Of a DNA stretch of 15,676 nucleotides, positions 8,219 to 15,676 are shown one piece after another. The stretch covers positions 250,688 through 266,363 of the forward strand of contig WELB01000028.1 in the NCBI GenBank assembly GCA_009602725.1, in the 5' to 3' direction. Source of the DNA: Spirogloea muscicola (taxonomy: Eukaryota; Streptophyta; Zygnematophyceae; Spirogloeales; Spirogloeaceae). Made by a program: the position numbers and the translations under genes. The stretch's first letter is position 1. Each line of letters opens with the position of its first letter. The notes under the pieces were generated by a model. It saw only the letters and a program-made list of their open reading frames with translations. It did not search any database and was not told the DNA's origin.

Positions 8219-10032
8219 ATGGTGCTGTTTCGACAGATCTCAAGAAGGCTGAGCGGAGTGGAAGAGCTTCTGACTCCAGAAGAGGATGCTGCAAAGGTAG
8301 CACTTCTGACTAGGTTCTGGTCTACAGCAGCCGTTGCAGGTTGACTGTTGTATACATCAGGCTGTCGTCTATGTATTCTTAGTACGTCTTTTTGCTTCTC
8401 TATCAGATAACAGTCTGTGTTGCTGCACGTTGCTTTCAGCCAATGGCTATGACTGGGGTGCTTTCTGATCTTCACGTTGCCAGATGTCGTTTGGTGGAGT
8501 CTGTTAAGGAGCAATGTAGTTGGGCTTTGACTATGCTTCTCTTCCCTCATCCTTGCCTTGCTGCCAGCCCTCGTTCAGCTGTCACTCTCTTACACACTTG
8601 CGTGCTGCTCTATCACCTGACAGACCCGGGAGCTCCGGGCTACCTTGGGGCCTCTGGATGAGAAGCAGACTATCTACTGCACAGATAGTTGTCTCCGGCG
8701 CTATTTGAAGGCTCGGAATTGGAATGTGAAGAAGGCCGAGAAAATGCTAAAAGATACGTTGAAATGGCGTCAGAAGTACAAGCCTGAAGAAATCAAATGG
8801 GTGAGTTTCTTTTCTTTAAAGTCTGGGGAGCCATCTCTGTCCGAGCCTGCAGACACTCTAATGTTGACGAGGGAAGGTGGCGATGTCAGCCAGAGGCAGT
8901 AAGTCTTTTTCATTGCTCCAAGTGATGCTCACATACCTCTGGCTTCTGCTAGGCAGGAGGATGTTGCACACGAAGGAGAAACAGCAAAACTTTACAAAGC
9001 TGACTTCCTTGACCGGAAGGGGCACAGCGTCCTTGTCATGTGCCCTGGAAGACAGGTTAGCAACTCAGTCAAGCATGTCTTTGTAATCTCCTTTCCTGTC
9101 AGAAACAGGCTTGGTTCCGACAGAAGGCATGTCTCTCACTCTAGTCCTTTGCAGGCTGGACCTTGCCCAGAGAGTTGATGTTCTCCTGTGACACGCCACT
9201 TTCCTTTGCTTGTGGTGCATTTGACTAGACTCGACCAATTCCGCTGATGCAGCTTGTCTTAGTTCTTATCTGCAGAACACCAATGAGCACAACAGTCAGA
9301 TGAGGCATCTTGTGTATTGCCTGGAGAATGCTGTCATATCGCTTCCACCAGACCAAGAGCAGATGGTGTGGCTTGTGGACTTCCAAGGCTGGACTTACAG
9401 GAGCTCTCCTCCGATGAAGAGTGCCAGGGAGACTCTCAATATCCTCCAGAATCACTACCCGGAGAGGCTGGGCCTGGCTATCTGCTACAATCCTCCTAGA
9501 GTCTTTGAGGCCTTCTGGAGTGTGAGTTCTCGCCATAACATCTACTCAAGTTGCTCATTGACGACTACATGCATATTGCCAAAATCTACGGCAATAACTG
9601 CCTTGAGCAGATCGAGCAGCTTCTCGCATGAGTAGTGCACACAGCAGCCAGCAGTGCGCTCACAGCTGCTAATAAATAGAGCTCAACGCTTAATTCCTGT
9701 ACATTGTTTGCACTCATTGGCAGATGATTAGACCGTTCATAGACAGCAAGACTGCGAAGAAGGTTCGCTTCATTTATGCCAAAGGTTCGCAAAGTACAAG
9801 GCTACTGGAGGAGTTATTTGACCTCAACAAGTTGGATCAACAATTTGGAGGTAAGAAGCCATGGTCTTATGACCACGAGGCTTATAGCAAGCTGCGGAAG
9901 CAGGACGACCTAAAGCAGGCGGAGCACTGGCACTTGCCATCAACCCGAAGGGGCCTGCAGGAGCCCGCGGGTGGGGTGGCCAATGAGGGCAAAGGTTATT
10001 ATGCAAACGGCCACTCAAGCATCACCACATGA
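8219..10032 (+). CDS. CRAL-TRIO domain (Sec14-like) lipid-binding protein
   Basis: Five exons, 8219-8296, 8624-8800, 8957-9055, 9276-9521 and 9724-10032, all joined in phase 0 with GT-AG introns of 327, 156, 220 and 202 bases, give 302 residues. The start ATG has an ideal context (GCCACCATGG) and the stop is TGA. What is seen: the CRAL-TRIO N-terminal helical region in exon 2 (about residues 35-85) with CLRRYLKARNWNVKKAEKML and LKWR; then the lipid-binding fold with WEDVAHEGETAKLYKADF, GHSVLVMCPGRQNT, MVWLVDFQGWTY, LNILQNHYPERLG and NPPRVFEAFW; then IRPFIDSKTAKKVRFIYAKG in exon 5. Known of the family: Sec14-type proteins bind or exchange phosphoinositides and other lipids at membranes. The last 35 residues (after about 267) look like a variable tail, and no GOLD domain is present. 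The lipid ligand is not evident. Exon 5 contains an internal GGTAAG (9850-9855) that appears to be read through. Confidence 0.94.
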
Positions 10033-11018
10033 CGCCCAAGCATGAGGTCCTGGTACTAAGCGGCCGCCTCCAGTCGACTGCCACTTTAAGCAACCACAGT
10101 TACCACTGCAATCCTGGAGAAGACATTGCCTATTTGCGCCTGCCTCCCATGATGTCACACACGATTAAGGGGGCTTCACTGGGTGCACTTAGACAGCGCT
10201 GTCCTCTGCATTGCCACGCTGGCACTTGCAGCCGTGATGGTTGTATATCTATGAACTCCTGCCCACTGAACTGCATTATTGCAGTGACACGAAGTACATT
10301 CATTTCATATTCTTGACATTGTTCCCGAAACGCTGACCAACTATCAGAACCTTGAATCAATTTACGTTCTCACGTTCATTGAAGAGGTTGCCTGATGTGC
10401 ACTATAACACCCCTTTCTTACCGGCAGGAAGAATTGTACGGAACCCTATCTACTTTGTCATGTCAAGGTTTCGCAATCACTACTTCCTGCCGCAGGTTAC
10501 AACAGTAGAGGTGCTGACTTGCACTTCAATAGCAGAGGTGGGTTCAGGCAGGTTGAGTCACTACCAGCGATGGCGATGCGACTTTGACGACTACAAGACA
10601 TTGACAGTGTGCTAGCTATGCCAAGATCAGCAAGCAACACAGTCCAGACTGGCTGGCTGCACGAACTCCAAAAATACTGCGGGTGTCAGTGAGGTAGATC
10701 AGCAACCCCCCGAAACCCAGTCTCTCTGACCTGAGGCTGCTTAGCAGGGGTTACTGAGTGCTTCGTAGCTGCTTAGTTTCTGTGCTTTCTGTGCTTGTTT
10801 TCTTGGTGCTTCCCGTGGCCCCTTCTCGTCCTTTGCTCATTCATTCTTGGGCTGGCTTTTTCCAGCCCCAATCCTCAATGGTCGAGCCCTTCTTCTTCAG
10901 ATCAAATCCAACGCGCTACATATACAAGCTAAACGGCAGCTTCAAGACAAACTTCTAGCCTGTCTCCTCCATTATGTCTGCAGCATAACCAAGGCGCTCA
11001 CAGTTGTTCTGGCATTGC
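10033..11018. other. Convergent 3' intergenic region with a repeat unit
   Basis: It lies between the CRAL-TRIO gene (+) and the Brawnin-like gene (-), so it should hold both 3' ends. No frame resembles a known protein. One dispersed-repeat unit occurs at 10837-10870. TTACA at 10497-10501 reads TGTAA on the minus strand, but it is more than 500 bases past the Brawnin-like stop, so its role is doubtful. Confidence 0.5.
10837..10870 (+). repeat. Dispersed-repeat unit with a perfect 7-bp stem hairpin
   Basis: TCATTCATTCTTGGGCTGG is followed by a T-rich loop and CCAGCCCC. GGGCTGG (10849-10855) pairs perfectly with CCAGCCC (10862-10868) across a six-base loop. Elsewhere in the family the same position reads GGGCTG...CAGCCC, so the stem is kept although loop and flanks differ. 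Confidence 0.7.
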
Positions 11019-11249
11019 TCAGGCCTTGCTCGGCGGCAGTGCCTCAGGAGTAAACATTATTGGGCCACCGCCCTGCTGCTCACCGTCCAAAAACCGGCTC
11101 ACATCAAGAGAAGCGCCACCATGCGCGCCACTACTGCCACCTCCGGCCCCCGTCGGACCAGGAATGGATAGGTCCGGCTTGTAGTAGTTGTGGACCACAG
11201 CTGCGCCGGCAAGCAGCGACGACAGTGCGACGGCGTACGACCGCAGCAT
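11019..11249 (-). CDS. UQCC6: Brawnin/UQCC6-like small mitochondrial protein (DUF4516)
   Basis: One uninterrupted minus-strand exon from ATG (11249-11247) to TGA encodes 76 residues. An in-frame TAG upstream of the ATG supports this start. What is seen: an N-terminal segment MLRSYAVALSSLLAGAAVVH forms a single membrane helix, immediately followed by NYYKPDLSIP; the rest is Gly/Ser/Pro-rich and ends FTPEALPPSKA. The pattern ASLLA-x-x-AGA-x-VVH-x-YY-(R/K)-PDL-(T/S)-IP is the hallmark I recall for vertebrate Brawnin (UQCC6/C12orf73), a short inner-membrane protein needed for respiratory complex III assembly. Function here is inferred from that motif and the matching size (human is about 70 residues). 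The Gly-rich tail does not match the animal protein. A different tail-anchored small protein remains possible but less likely. Confidence 0.75.
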   Translation of the reverse strand: MLRSYAVALSSLLAGAAVVHNYYKPDLSIPGPTGAGGGSSGAHGGASLDVSRFLDGEQQGGGPIMFTPEALPPSKA

Positions 11250-11884
11250 GGTCGCGCCAGCGGCGTCACCAGGGCTCTGTTTCTATGGCACGCCCAAGAA
11301 GCCAACGGCAGCCGAGGACATTGCTGTGGGGCTCCGACGGGATGAGCCCACAATAGTCACGCCACAATTGGGCAATGGGGGATGACGCCGCAGGCTGCGG
11401 TCGCCGCGTCGACGAGCGGCAGCCGTCGGTGCAGCCGCTGAAGTGCTGCTGCTGGTGCTGGGAGGCCTCTTATGTAAGGCTGGCTGCTGTTTATGACAGC
11501 GGATGCTGCTCCGACGAGCCCGGCCCCAGTGCTCACTTCGTGGGCGTCGTCACCTCCGCCAGCTTTCGGTTGTGGACGATGCACCGAGAAGGCTGCCGCT
11601 ACTGGCGCCGCCGCCGCCGCCACCCCCGTGCCGCCACCTTCCGCAAGCCTCGCCCTGACCCAAGCCCTGCCTCCACGACTGTCTTCCACGCCGCTGCGCG
11701 CCGGACGGCGCTCCCGTCACGCCCGCCTCTATGGGCAAGCTCGCACTTTCTTCCTCTTGCGATTTCTAGTTGGGAACCCATATTCGCATATGGACTTCAA
11801 CCCCTAATCCTGATACTGGAAAAATATGGGACTCCCGAATCCTTGTATAGAAAGGGTTACGTGCTCCTCCACTGAAGGCCGATG
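11250..11884. other. GC-rich region upstream of the Brawnin-like gene
   Basis: This is the probable promoter and leader of the minus-strand Brawnin-like gene. It contains a GCCGCCGCCGCC block near 11606-11625. Open frames on both strands (for example 11375-11875 plus and 11689-11357 minus) are Ala/Arg/Pro-rich, overlap each other and match nothing I know, so I treat them as GC-driven shadows. Confidence 0.4.
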
Positions 11885-11940
11885 GTTGGGGTTGCTTTTC
11901 ACAGCCCTCGCCCCCTTTGTGAGAGCTGCCACTTTCTTCC
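11885..11940 (+). repeat. Dispersed-repeat unit
   Basis: GTTGGGGTTGCTTTTCACAG then CCCTCGCCCCCTTTGTGAGA and CTGCCACTTTCTTCC matches the units at 5819-5866 and 5897-5944 (the latter inverted) almost base for base, about 6 kb away from the main cluster. Confidence 0.7.
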
Positions 11941-12062
11941 CTTGGCTAGTCACTCCACTTGCTGCTTCCGACTAGGAGGTATATAGTGGCCACCCGTACT
12001 GTACTAGCCACTTGTTCCGCTCAGTGGGTTCGCTTTTATAGTGGGGCTTCCCCCTACACATA

Positions 12063-12119
12063 CCCCCCCCCCGCCCCCCCCCCCACTTTTCCTTCTTGGG
12101 CTGGCCTTCGCAGCCACGG
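12063..12119 (+). repeat. Poly-C tract followed by a truncated dispersed-repeat unit
   Basis: Ten C, one G and eleven C (12063-12084) are followed by ACTTTTCCTTCTTGGGCTGG and CCTTCGCAGCCACGG (12085-12119), the 5' part of the dispersed repeat with its short GGCTG...CAGCC stem. The C tract may be unreliable in sequencing. Confidence 0.65.
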
Positions 12120-12142
12120 TCTTCCTCCTTCTATCTTCAACT

Positions 12143-12670
12143 GGATGAGCCCGATCTGGAAGAGCTGGTTGTTTGGAAGTGCCTTCTCTCTTTACTTGTG
12201 GCAACTTGGGAGTCGACTTGAGTGCCGAGCTCAGGAAAATCGAAGAGATCGACAAGGCCGATGTCAGCACCCACTGTGGTAATCGTCTTCTGCGCTACAC
12301 GCCGGCCTGGCACTTGTGAGGCGAACCCCCTTGCGCCAACGCCACACATGCTAGGGCCCACCTTGCTATGGAGGACTTGAGGACTGTCTAGGCGACGCTG
12401 CCGAGTCGACAAACAAGCCTGCAATGCCTCGACACCACTACACCAGGGCCGGCCCCGGCTGGCAATTCCGAGTTGCCCTGCCAGCGATGAGCCTGGCACC
12501 AGAAGGCGCAGCTGCCAAGCTCGTCCATTGCAACCACCGTTACCCTGACGCGCTCCATCTTGCCAGAGGATGTACACAAGGCCACCATGCGCGCCATGGC
12601 ACTGGCCCACCTCTGAGTGATTTTGCTCGACAACTCGAAGCGTCTACTGCAGCCACCTCCCCATTCTGCA
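12143..12670 (+). pseudogene. Possible decayed coding region, family unknown
   Basis: In one frame, 12167-12298 reads as an open segment including LSAELRKIEEIDKADVSTHC and GNRLLRYTPAWHL. In the same frame about 240 bases later comes TVTLTRSILPEDVHKATMRA then MALAHL, a TGA, and VILLDNSKRLLQPPP. Stops (TGA, TAG, TGA, TGA) interrupt the frame at several points. The residue composition is more protein-like than nearby frames. I recognise no family. It could be a relic, or exons of a gene whose introns I cannot resolve. Confidence 0.25.
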
Positions 12671-12749
12671 CGTAAGTGGGTGTGATATTTGAGCTCAATG
12701 ATGGTCTGGCCCAGGAGCAATCAGAAGTCTTGACGGGGCCTCGATGTCA

Positions 12750-13110
12750 ATCACAAGAGCGTGCTCTTCCATGGAATGATCCTATAAACTTTTTGTTTTT
12801 AACTCCGAGTTATTCTTTTATGAGCCTTTTCTTGGGCTCCTCCCATTATTCTTTAGCCCCTTCCATGAAGATTGAAGCTATCTGGCCCTATACGGGCATT
12901 GAGGTGTTAGACTCTTGGGGTATTCCATTCTGTTACTGCACTGCAATCTTACTTTCGTCTGGAGCTGCAAGTACATGGGCTCATCGTACAATACTTGCAG
13001 GAATGAAAGATCAGGCAATTTACGGTCTCTCAGCTACCATTGTCAATTCTTCATACTGATGGCTACTTTGGCACTCTGAAGACCTTCAGGGATGGAGATT
13101 CTCCGAAGAG
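12750..13110 (+). pseudogene. cox3: Broken mitochondrial cox3 fragment (nuclear-inserted mtDNA)
   Basis: In one frame 12838-13059 encodes a piece of cytochrome c oxidase subunit III: SSHYSLAPSMKIEAIWP, GIEVLDSWGIPF, ILLSSGAASTWAHRTILAG and MKDQAIYGLSATI. Compared with plant and algal COX3 this covers the central part, roughly the HSSLAP...TWAHHAILAG region. Upstream (about 12750-12835) nucleotides resembling the RGLRYGMILF...SEVMFF segment persist, but with stops and frame changes. A stop follows at 13057-13059, and weak similarity (QGMEY-like) runs to about 13110. The start and the C-terminal third of the protein are missing. Base composition is visibly more AT-rich than the flanks. This fits a decayed insertion of mitochondrial DNA rather than a working nuclear COX3. 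Confidence 0.78.
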
Positions 13111-13924
13111 GTACCCTGCACGTGCTACTCAGTCCTACAGAGAGGTTGCACGCGTCCTGTCTGCGACCAACACGCAGTTTTTGTGGCCCATATGGTCAAT
13201 CGTGCTGTAGAGTGAGTAGGAGGCAACCACAACTCGCGTGGGGTGGAAACCAGCTCCAGGTAGTTTGCCAATGGGTCACAATGTGGAGGCAAAGAGATGC
13301 TCGACCATGAGCCCTGCCTACTTGGTATAAAGTTTCCAAGTTTATAGGATCCCTGACAAAGGTCATGCTGCACAGCGAGATGTATAGTGACCTTCATAAG
13401 TAGTTTCACGGATCACTTCACGCCACCACATGATTTACAGAATCATTGCAGTACCAAAGCTAAAAAGCATACTGCCTCCTTGCCATGAATGCATACACAT
13501 CACACCACCAGAGCTGGACAAATCATAAACTCATTCTCATCGTCATCACATGTGGTCAGCCGACTTTCACACCTGCAAGTTGGTCGCTGGAGCACTGCTA
13601 GAAGTGGAGCACTGCTAACAAGTAGACTTTCTCGAGATCAGCAATACTTATTGACAACCAAGTCTGTATGGAAATGAGGAAGATATGCAATCTTGCTCTT
13701 CTCAACATAACATGCAATGTCAAAGAACGCCATGGCGGTCAGAATGTACAACCAGCAGAGAGGCGCATGCAGAGCCGCTTGCTTGCAGACTTGCAGAGCC
13801 TCAATGATGTACTGCATGGAAGAAGTGGATTGCCACATCAGTCTGGGCTGGCTTGGTGCAGGTGCCGCCACCACCACGACCATGAAGTCCAGCTCTGGCT
13901 GTGGCAGCATCTGCCCTCCACCTC
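13111..13924. other. 3' region of the alternative oxidase gene, no other gene seen
   Basis: About 800 bases downstream (minus strand) of the AOX stop codon, probably 3' untranslated plus spacer. A 13-base direct repeat, TGGAGCACTGCTA, occurs at 13588-13600 and 13605-13617. The minus frame 13910-13638 is open but matches nothing I know. Confidence 0.5.
13435..13439 (-). promoter_or_regulatory. Candidate TGTAA polyadenylation signal for AOX
   Basis: TTACA on the plus strand reads TGTAA on the minus strand, the usual green-algal polyadenylation signal. It lies about 490 bases after the AOX stop codon, a plausible 3' UTR length. A five-base motif occurs often by chance. Confidence 0.3.
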
Positions 13925-15676
13925 CTAGTGGTACTCGAGCGGCGCGGGGTTATGCCGCAGCTCCTTGTGCTTCTCCACAACATCCTGGTTGCAGACCAGC
14001 CACGCACGCGGCATGCACGACTGTGAGGCTTTTGCCACCGGGTGGCAGCTGCGCACAGGTGGCAGCGGCAGCAGCCTCTGCATGCGCACCGCAGCAAAGT
14101 GGTTGACGTCGCGGTGGTGTGCTTCGTCTGCACGGATGGTGAGCACAACGTCGCGCAACGTGGCGTCCTTCGGCAGGCGCCAGTAGTCGCGCGCGATTGC
14201 AGGTGCCGGCTCGTTGGCGATGTTGCCATTGTCAAGCTCCTTGAGAAAGTGCGTGTACGACCAGATAGCCTCTTCCTCAAGGTACCCGACAATGCGGTGC
14301 GCAATGCGCGGGTTGAGCAAGTAAGCAAGGAAGTACGCATTGAAGAACACACCCTGCGCAACAGTATTCAAGCCACTTCTGCATCAACAGTGACGGTGGC
14401 GGCAGTGGTGGCGGTCTTGGATTAGCAGCGGTAGCCCCAAGCAGATTCTCCATAGTGGCATAAGGGAGGAGCTGGCGCAGAGCGGGACAGGGAGAGGTGA
14501 AGGTCCGCAAGAAGCGCAGAGCGATGGTGCAAGTGGGAGGAGAGGAGGGAAGTGCAGAAGCGGGGAGGAGGGACACTGCACAAAGGAGGAGGGAGGGAAC
14601 AAAGTACAGGACAGATGGGGTTTGTAGAGGCTTTGAGGAAGGTGTTGCAAGTCGCACCTGGACGGCTATGACGAGAGCACGTTCATACCACTTGGGCTGC
14701 ACCACCTCCATGAACGTCATGAGGTGCATGCGCTCGTTCTCGGCCTCGGCGAGCAGCACCCGGATCCAGCCGCCGCTGTGCTCGAACCGCCGCAGGGACT
14801 GCAGGTGCAGCAGCATGCCGCCCACCATGCCCGGCACAGCAGCCACCGTCTCCAGCATGACCGCCCGGCAGCCGTACCTCTTCTGCCGAGCAAGCCAGCG
14901 AGTGCAAAGCGTTAGCAAGGGGCAGGCAAGGCAGACCGTAATCGGATGACATAGGAATTTGCACCATCAATACAATCATGTTATTTCCTGAGATGGACAT
15001 GAAGCCTCAAAGTTTCATACTCAAATGCTTGGAAGGACCAGGGTCGTCAAGGCGGCAGTACTGAGGAGGAGGATGGGCACACCCGAAAGAAGATATCTGT
15101 GGGCACGCGCATGAGTTTGACAGCGTGGTACGCGATGCGGTCGCTCAGGTTGGTCGGCTTGTGGTGCTTGTCCAAGTCGATGCCCAGGTTGGCCGAGTAC
15201 GCGTCTGCCGGCTGCGCACGGCAGAGGGCATACGGAATGGGAATGACCAGTGGGACAGAGTGGGAGGTGGAGGAAGTTGGAGTGTGTACCCAGTGATGGA
15301 GGGCCTGAGTGGCCAAGTACAAAGGCAAGCACATTGACAGATGCACATCACCTGCTGCCAAGCTGACCCACTCAGCAACCACGAGTCAGCGCATAAAGAG
15401 AGGTCGCTGCCCGAGTACCCGAGTACCGGACGGCAATCGACAAGCTCTTGTGCCAACTGGAGGGAGGGAGTTGTGAGGAGGGGTGGGTGACAGAGGGAGG
15501 ACACAGGAGAGAGGAGAGAAGAAAGAGGAGAGAGGGAGCAGGCACCGTGAACGAGTGCCAAGGCCACTCGGAGCCGTCGGCGCGGCGGTGCTTCTTGGGC
15601 GCGATGCCCCAGTACTCGGACACGACCGCCTCGCCCGCGGCCTCGCGCGCCGCCAGCGCCGGCCCCGCGGCGGCCC
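13925..15676 (-). CDS. AOX: Mitochondrial alternative oxidase, 5' partial
   Basis: Minus-strand exons >15676-15546, 15211-15083, 14882-14658, 14353-14090 and 13984-13925 join in phase to 268 residues, ending [11 protein letters not shown] and TAG; the N-terminus lies beyond the right edge. What is seen: [90 protein letters not shown] and [16 protein letters not shown]. All di-iron ligands are present: Glu in LETVAAVPG (about 14850-14852), the Glu and His of NERMH (about 14735-14724), Glu in GYLEEEA, and the Glu and His of ADEAHH. Family knowledge: AOX is an interfacial inner-membrane quinol oxidase that passes electrons from ubiquinol to oxygen, bypassing complexes III and IV. The regulatory N-terminal cysteine region is not in view. 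The last intron (14089-13985) is stop-free and divisible by three. Confidence 0.97.
14460..14630. repeat. Purine-rich tract inside an AOX intron
   Basis: The plus strand is dominated by GGAGG, GGGAGG and GAAGG runs, so the transcribed minus-strand intron (14657-14354) is a long pyrimidine tract. A similar tract lies in the first visible AOX intron (15460-15545). Confidence 0.6.
15410..15545. repeat. Small tandem repeat and purine-rich tract in the first visible AOX intron
   Basis: CCCGAGTA is repeated in tandem at 15410-15425. From about 15460 to 15545 the plus strand is almost all purine (GGAGGGAGGGAG, GAGAGGAGAGAAGAAAGAGG), giving a pyrimidine-rich start to the minus-strand intron 15545-15212. 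Confidence 0.6.

Noticed and set aside
11357-11875. Overlapping long ORFs on both strands upstream of the Brawnin-like gene
   Set aside because: They are low-complexity Ala/Arg/Pro sequences in GCC-repeat DNA, mutually overlapping, with no recognisable motif.
12143-12670. Stop-codon readthrough or recoding of TGA/TAG to rescue the interrupted frame
   Set aside because: The intact genes here use TGA (ALY, P450, CRAL-TRIO, Brawnin-like) and TAG (AOX) as normal stops, so decay or missed introns explain it better.
12676-13059. Functional nuclear COX3 gene
   Set aside because: Only the middle of the protein is readable; upstream similarity is broken by stops and frame changes, there is no credible start or targeting sequence, and the C-terminal third is absent.
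13838-13856. Further dispersed-repeat copy (GGGCTGGC) downstream of AOX
   Set aside because: Only the eight-base core matches, without the following conserved block, so chance is sufficient.
13638-13910. Minus-strand 90-residue ORF just after the AOX stop
   Set aside because: It lies in the expected AOX 3' UTR, matches no family I know and has no support beyond being open.

Overview
This window looks like nuclear DNA of a green alga (Chlorophyta, perhaps trebouxiophyte-like). Genes are split by many GT-AG introns of about 85-470 bases, coding exons are GC-rich, and the recognisable proteins are plant-type: an ALY/REF mRNA-export adaptor, a microsomal P450 resembling the CYP711 group, a CRAL-TRIO (Sec14-like) lipid-binding protein and a plant-type alternative oxidase. 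The lineage is inferred from protein style and gene architecture only.

Layout. 1-1132 (+) holds the 3' part of an ALY/THO4 gene in four exons. It converges on 1828-5364 (-), a complete nine-exon cytochrome P450. All eight junctions keep reading phase, and one junction has duplicated in-frame acceptors. 5371-8218 has no confident gene. It contains a possible extra upstream exon (5442-5597), a cluster of short dispersed repeats with long inverted-repeat hairpins (5811-7015), a GC-rich coding-like patch (about 7130-7340) and a CGCC-rich leader (about 7660-7760) in front of the next gene. 8219-10032 (+) is a complete five-exon CRAL-TRIO gene. 11019-11249 (-) is a small one-exon gene for a 76-residue single-pass protein that I recognise as a Brawnin/UQCC6-like (DUF4516) complex III assembly factor. 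11250-13110 is mostly non-genic: more copies of the dispersed repeat, a patch that looks like decayed coding sequence (12143-12670), and a broken mitochondrial cox3 fragment (about 12750-13110) that is best read as nuclear-inserted mitochondrial DNA. 13925-15676 (-) is the 3' part of an alternative oxidase gene in five exons, running off the right edge.

How the genes relate. They do not form one pathway. The right-hand third does contain three items linked to mitochondrial electron transport: a complex III assembly factor, a dead piece of complex IV subunit 3, and the alternative oxidase that bypasses both complexes. Their adjacency may be chance.

The most unusual signals are the foldback at 6856-7014 (53-54 base arms, about 90% identical, roughly 52-base spacer) and its dispersed repeat family, the small Brawnin-like gene, the cox3 relic, the duplicated P450 splice acceptor, and two stop-free introns with lengths divisible by three (ALY intron 2 and the last AOX intron).
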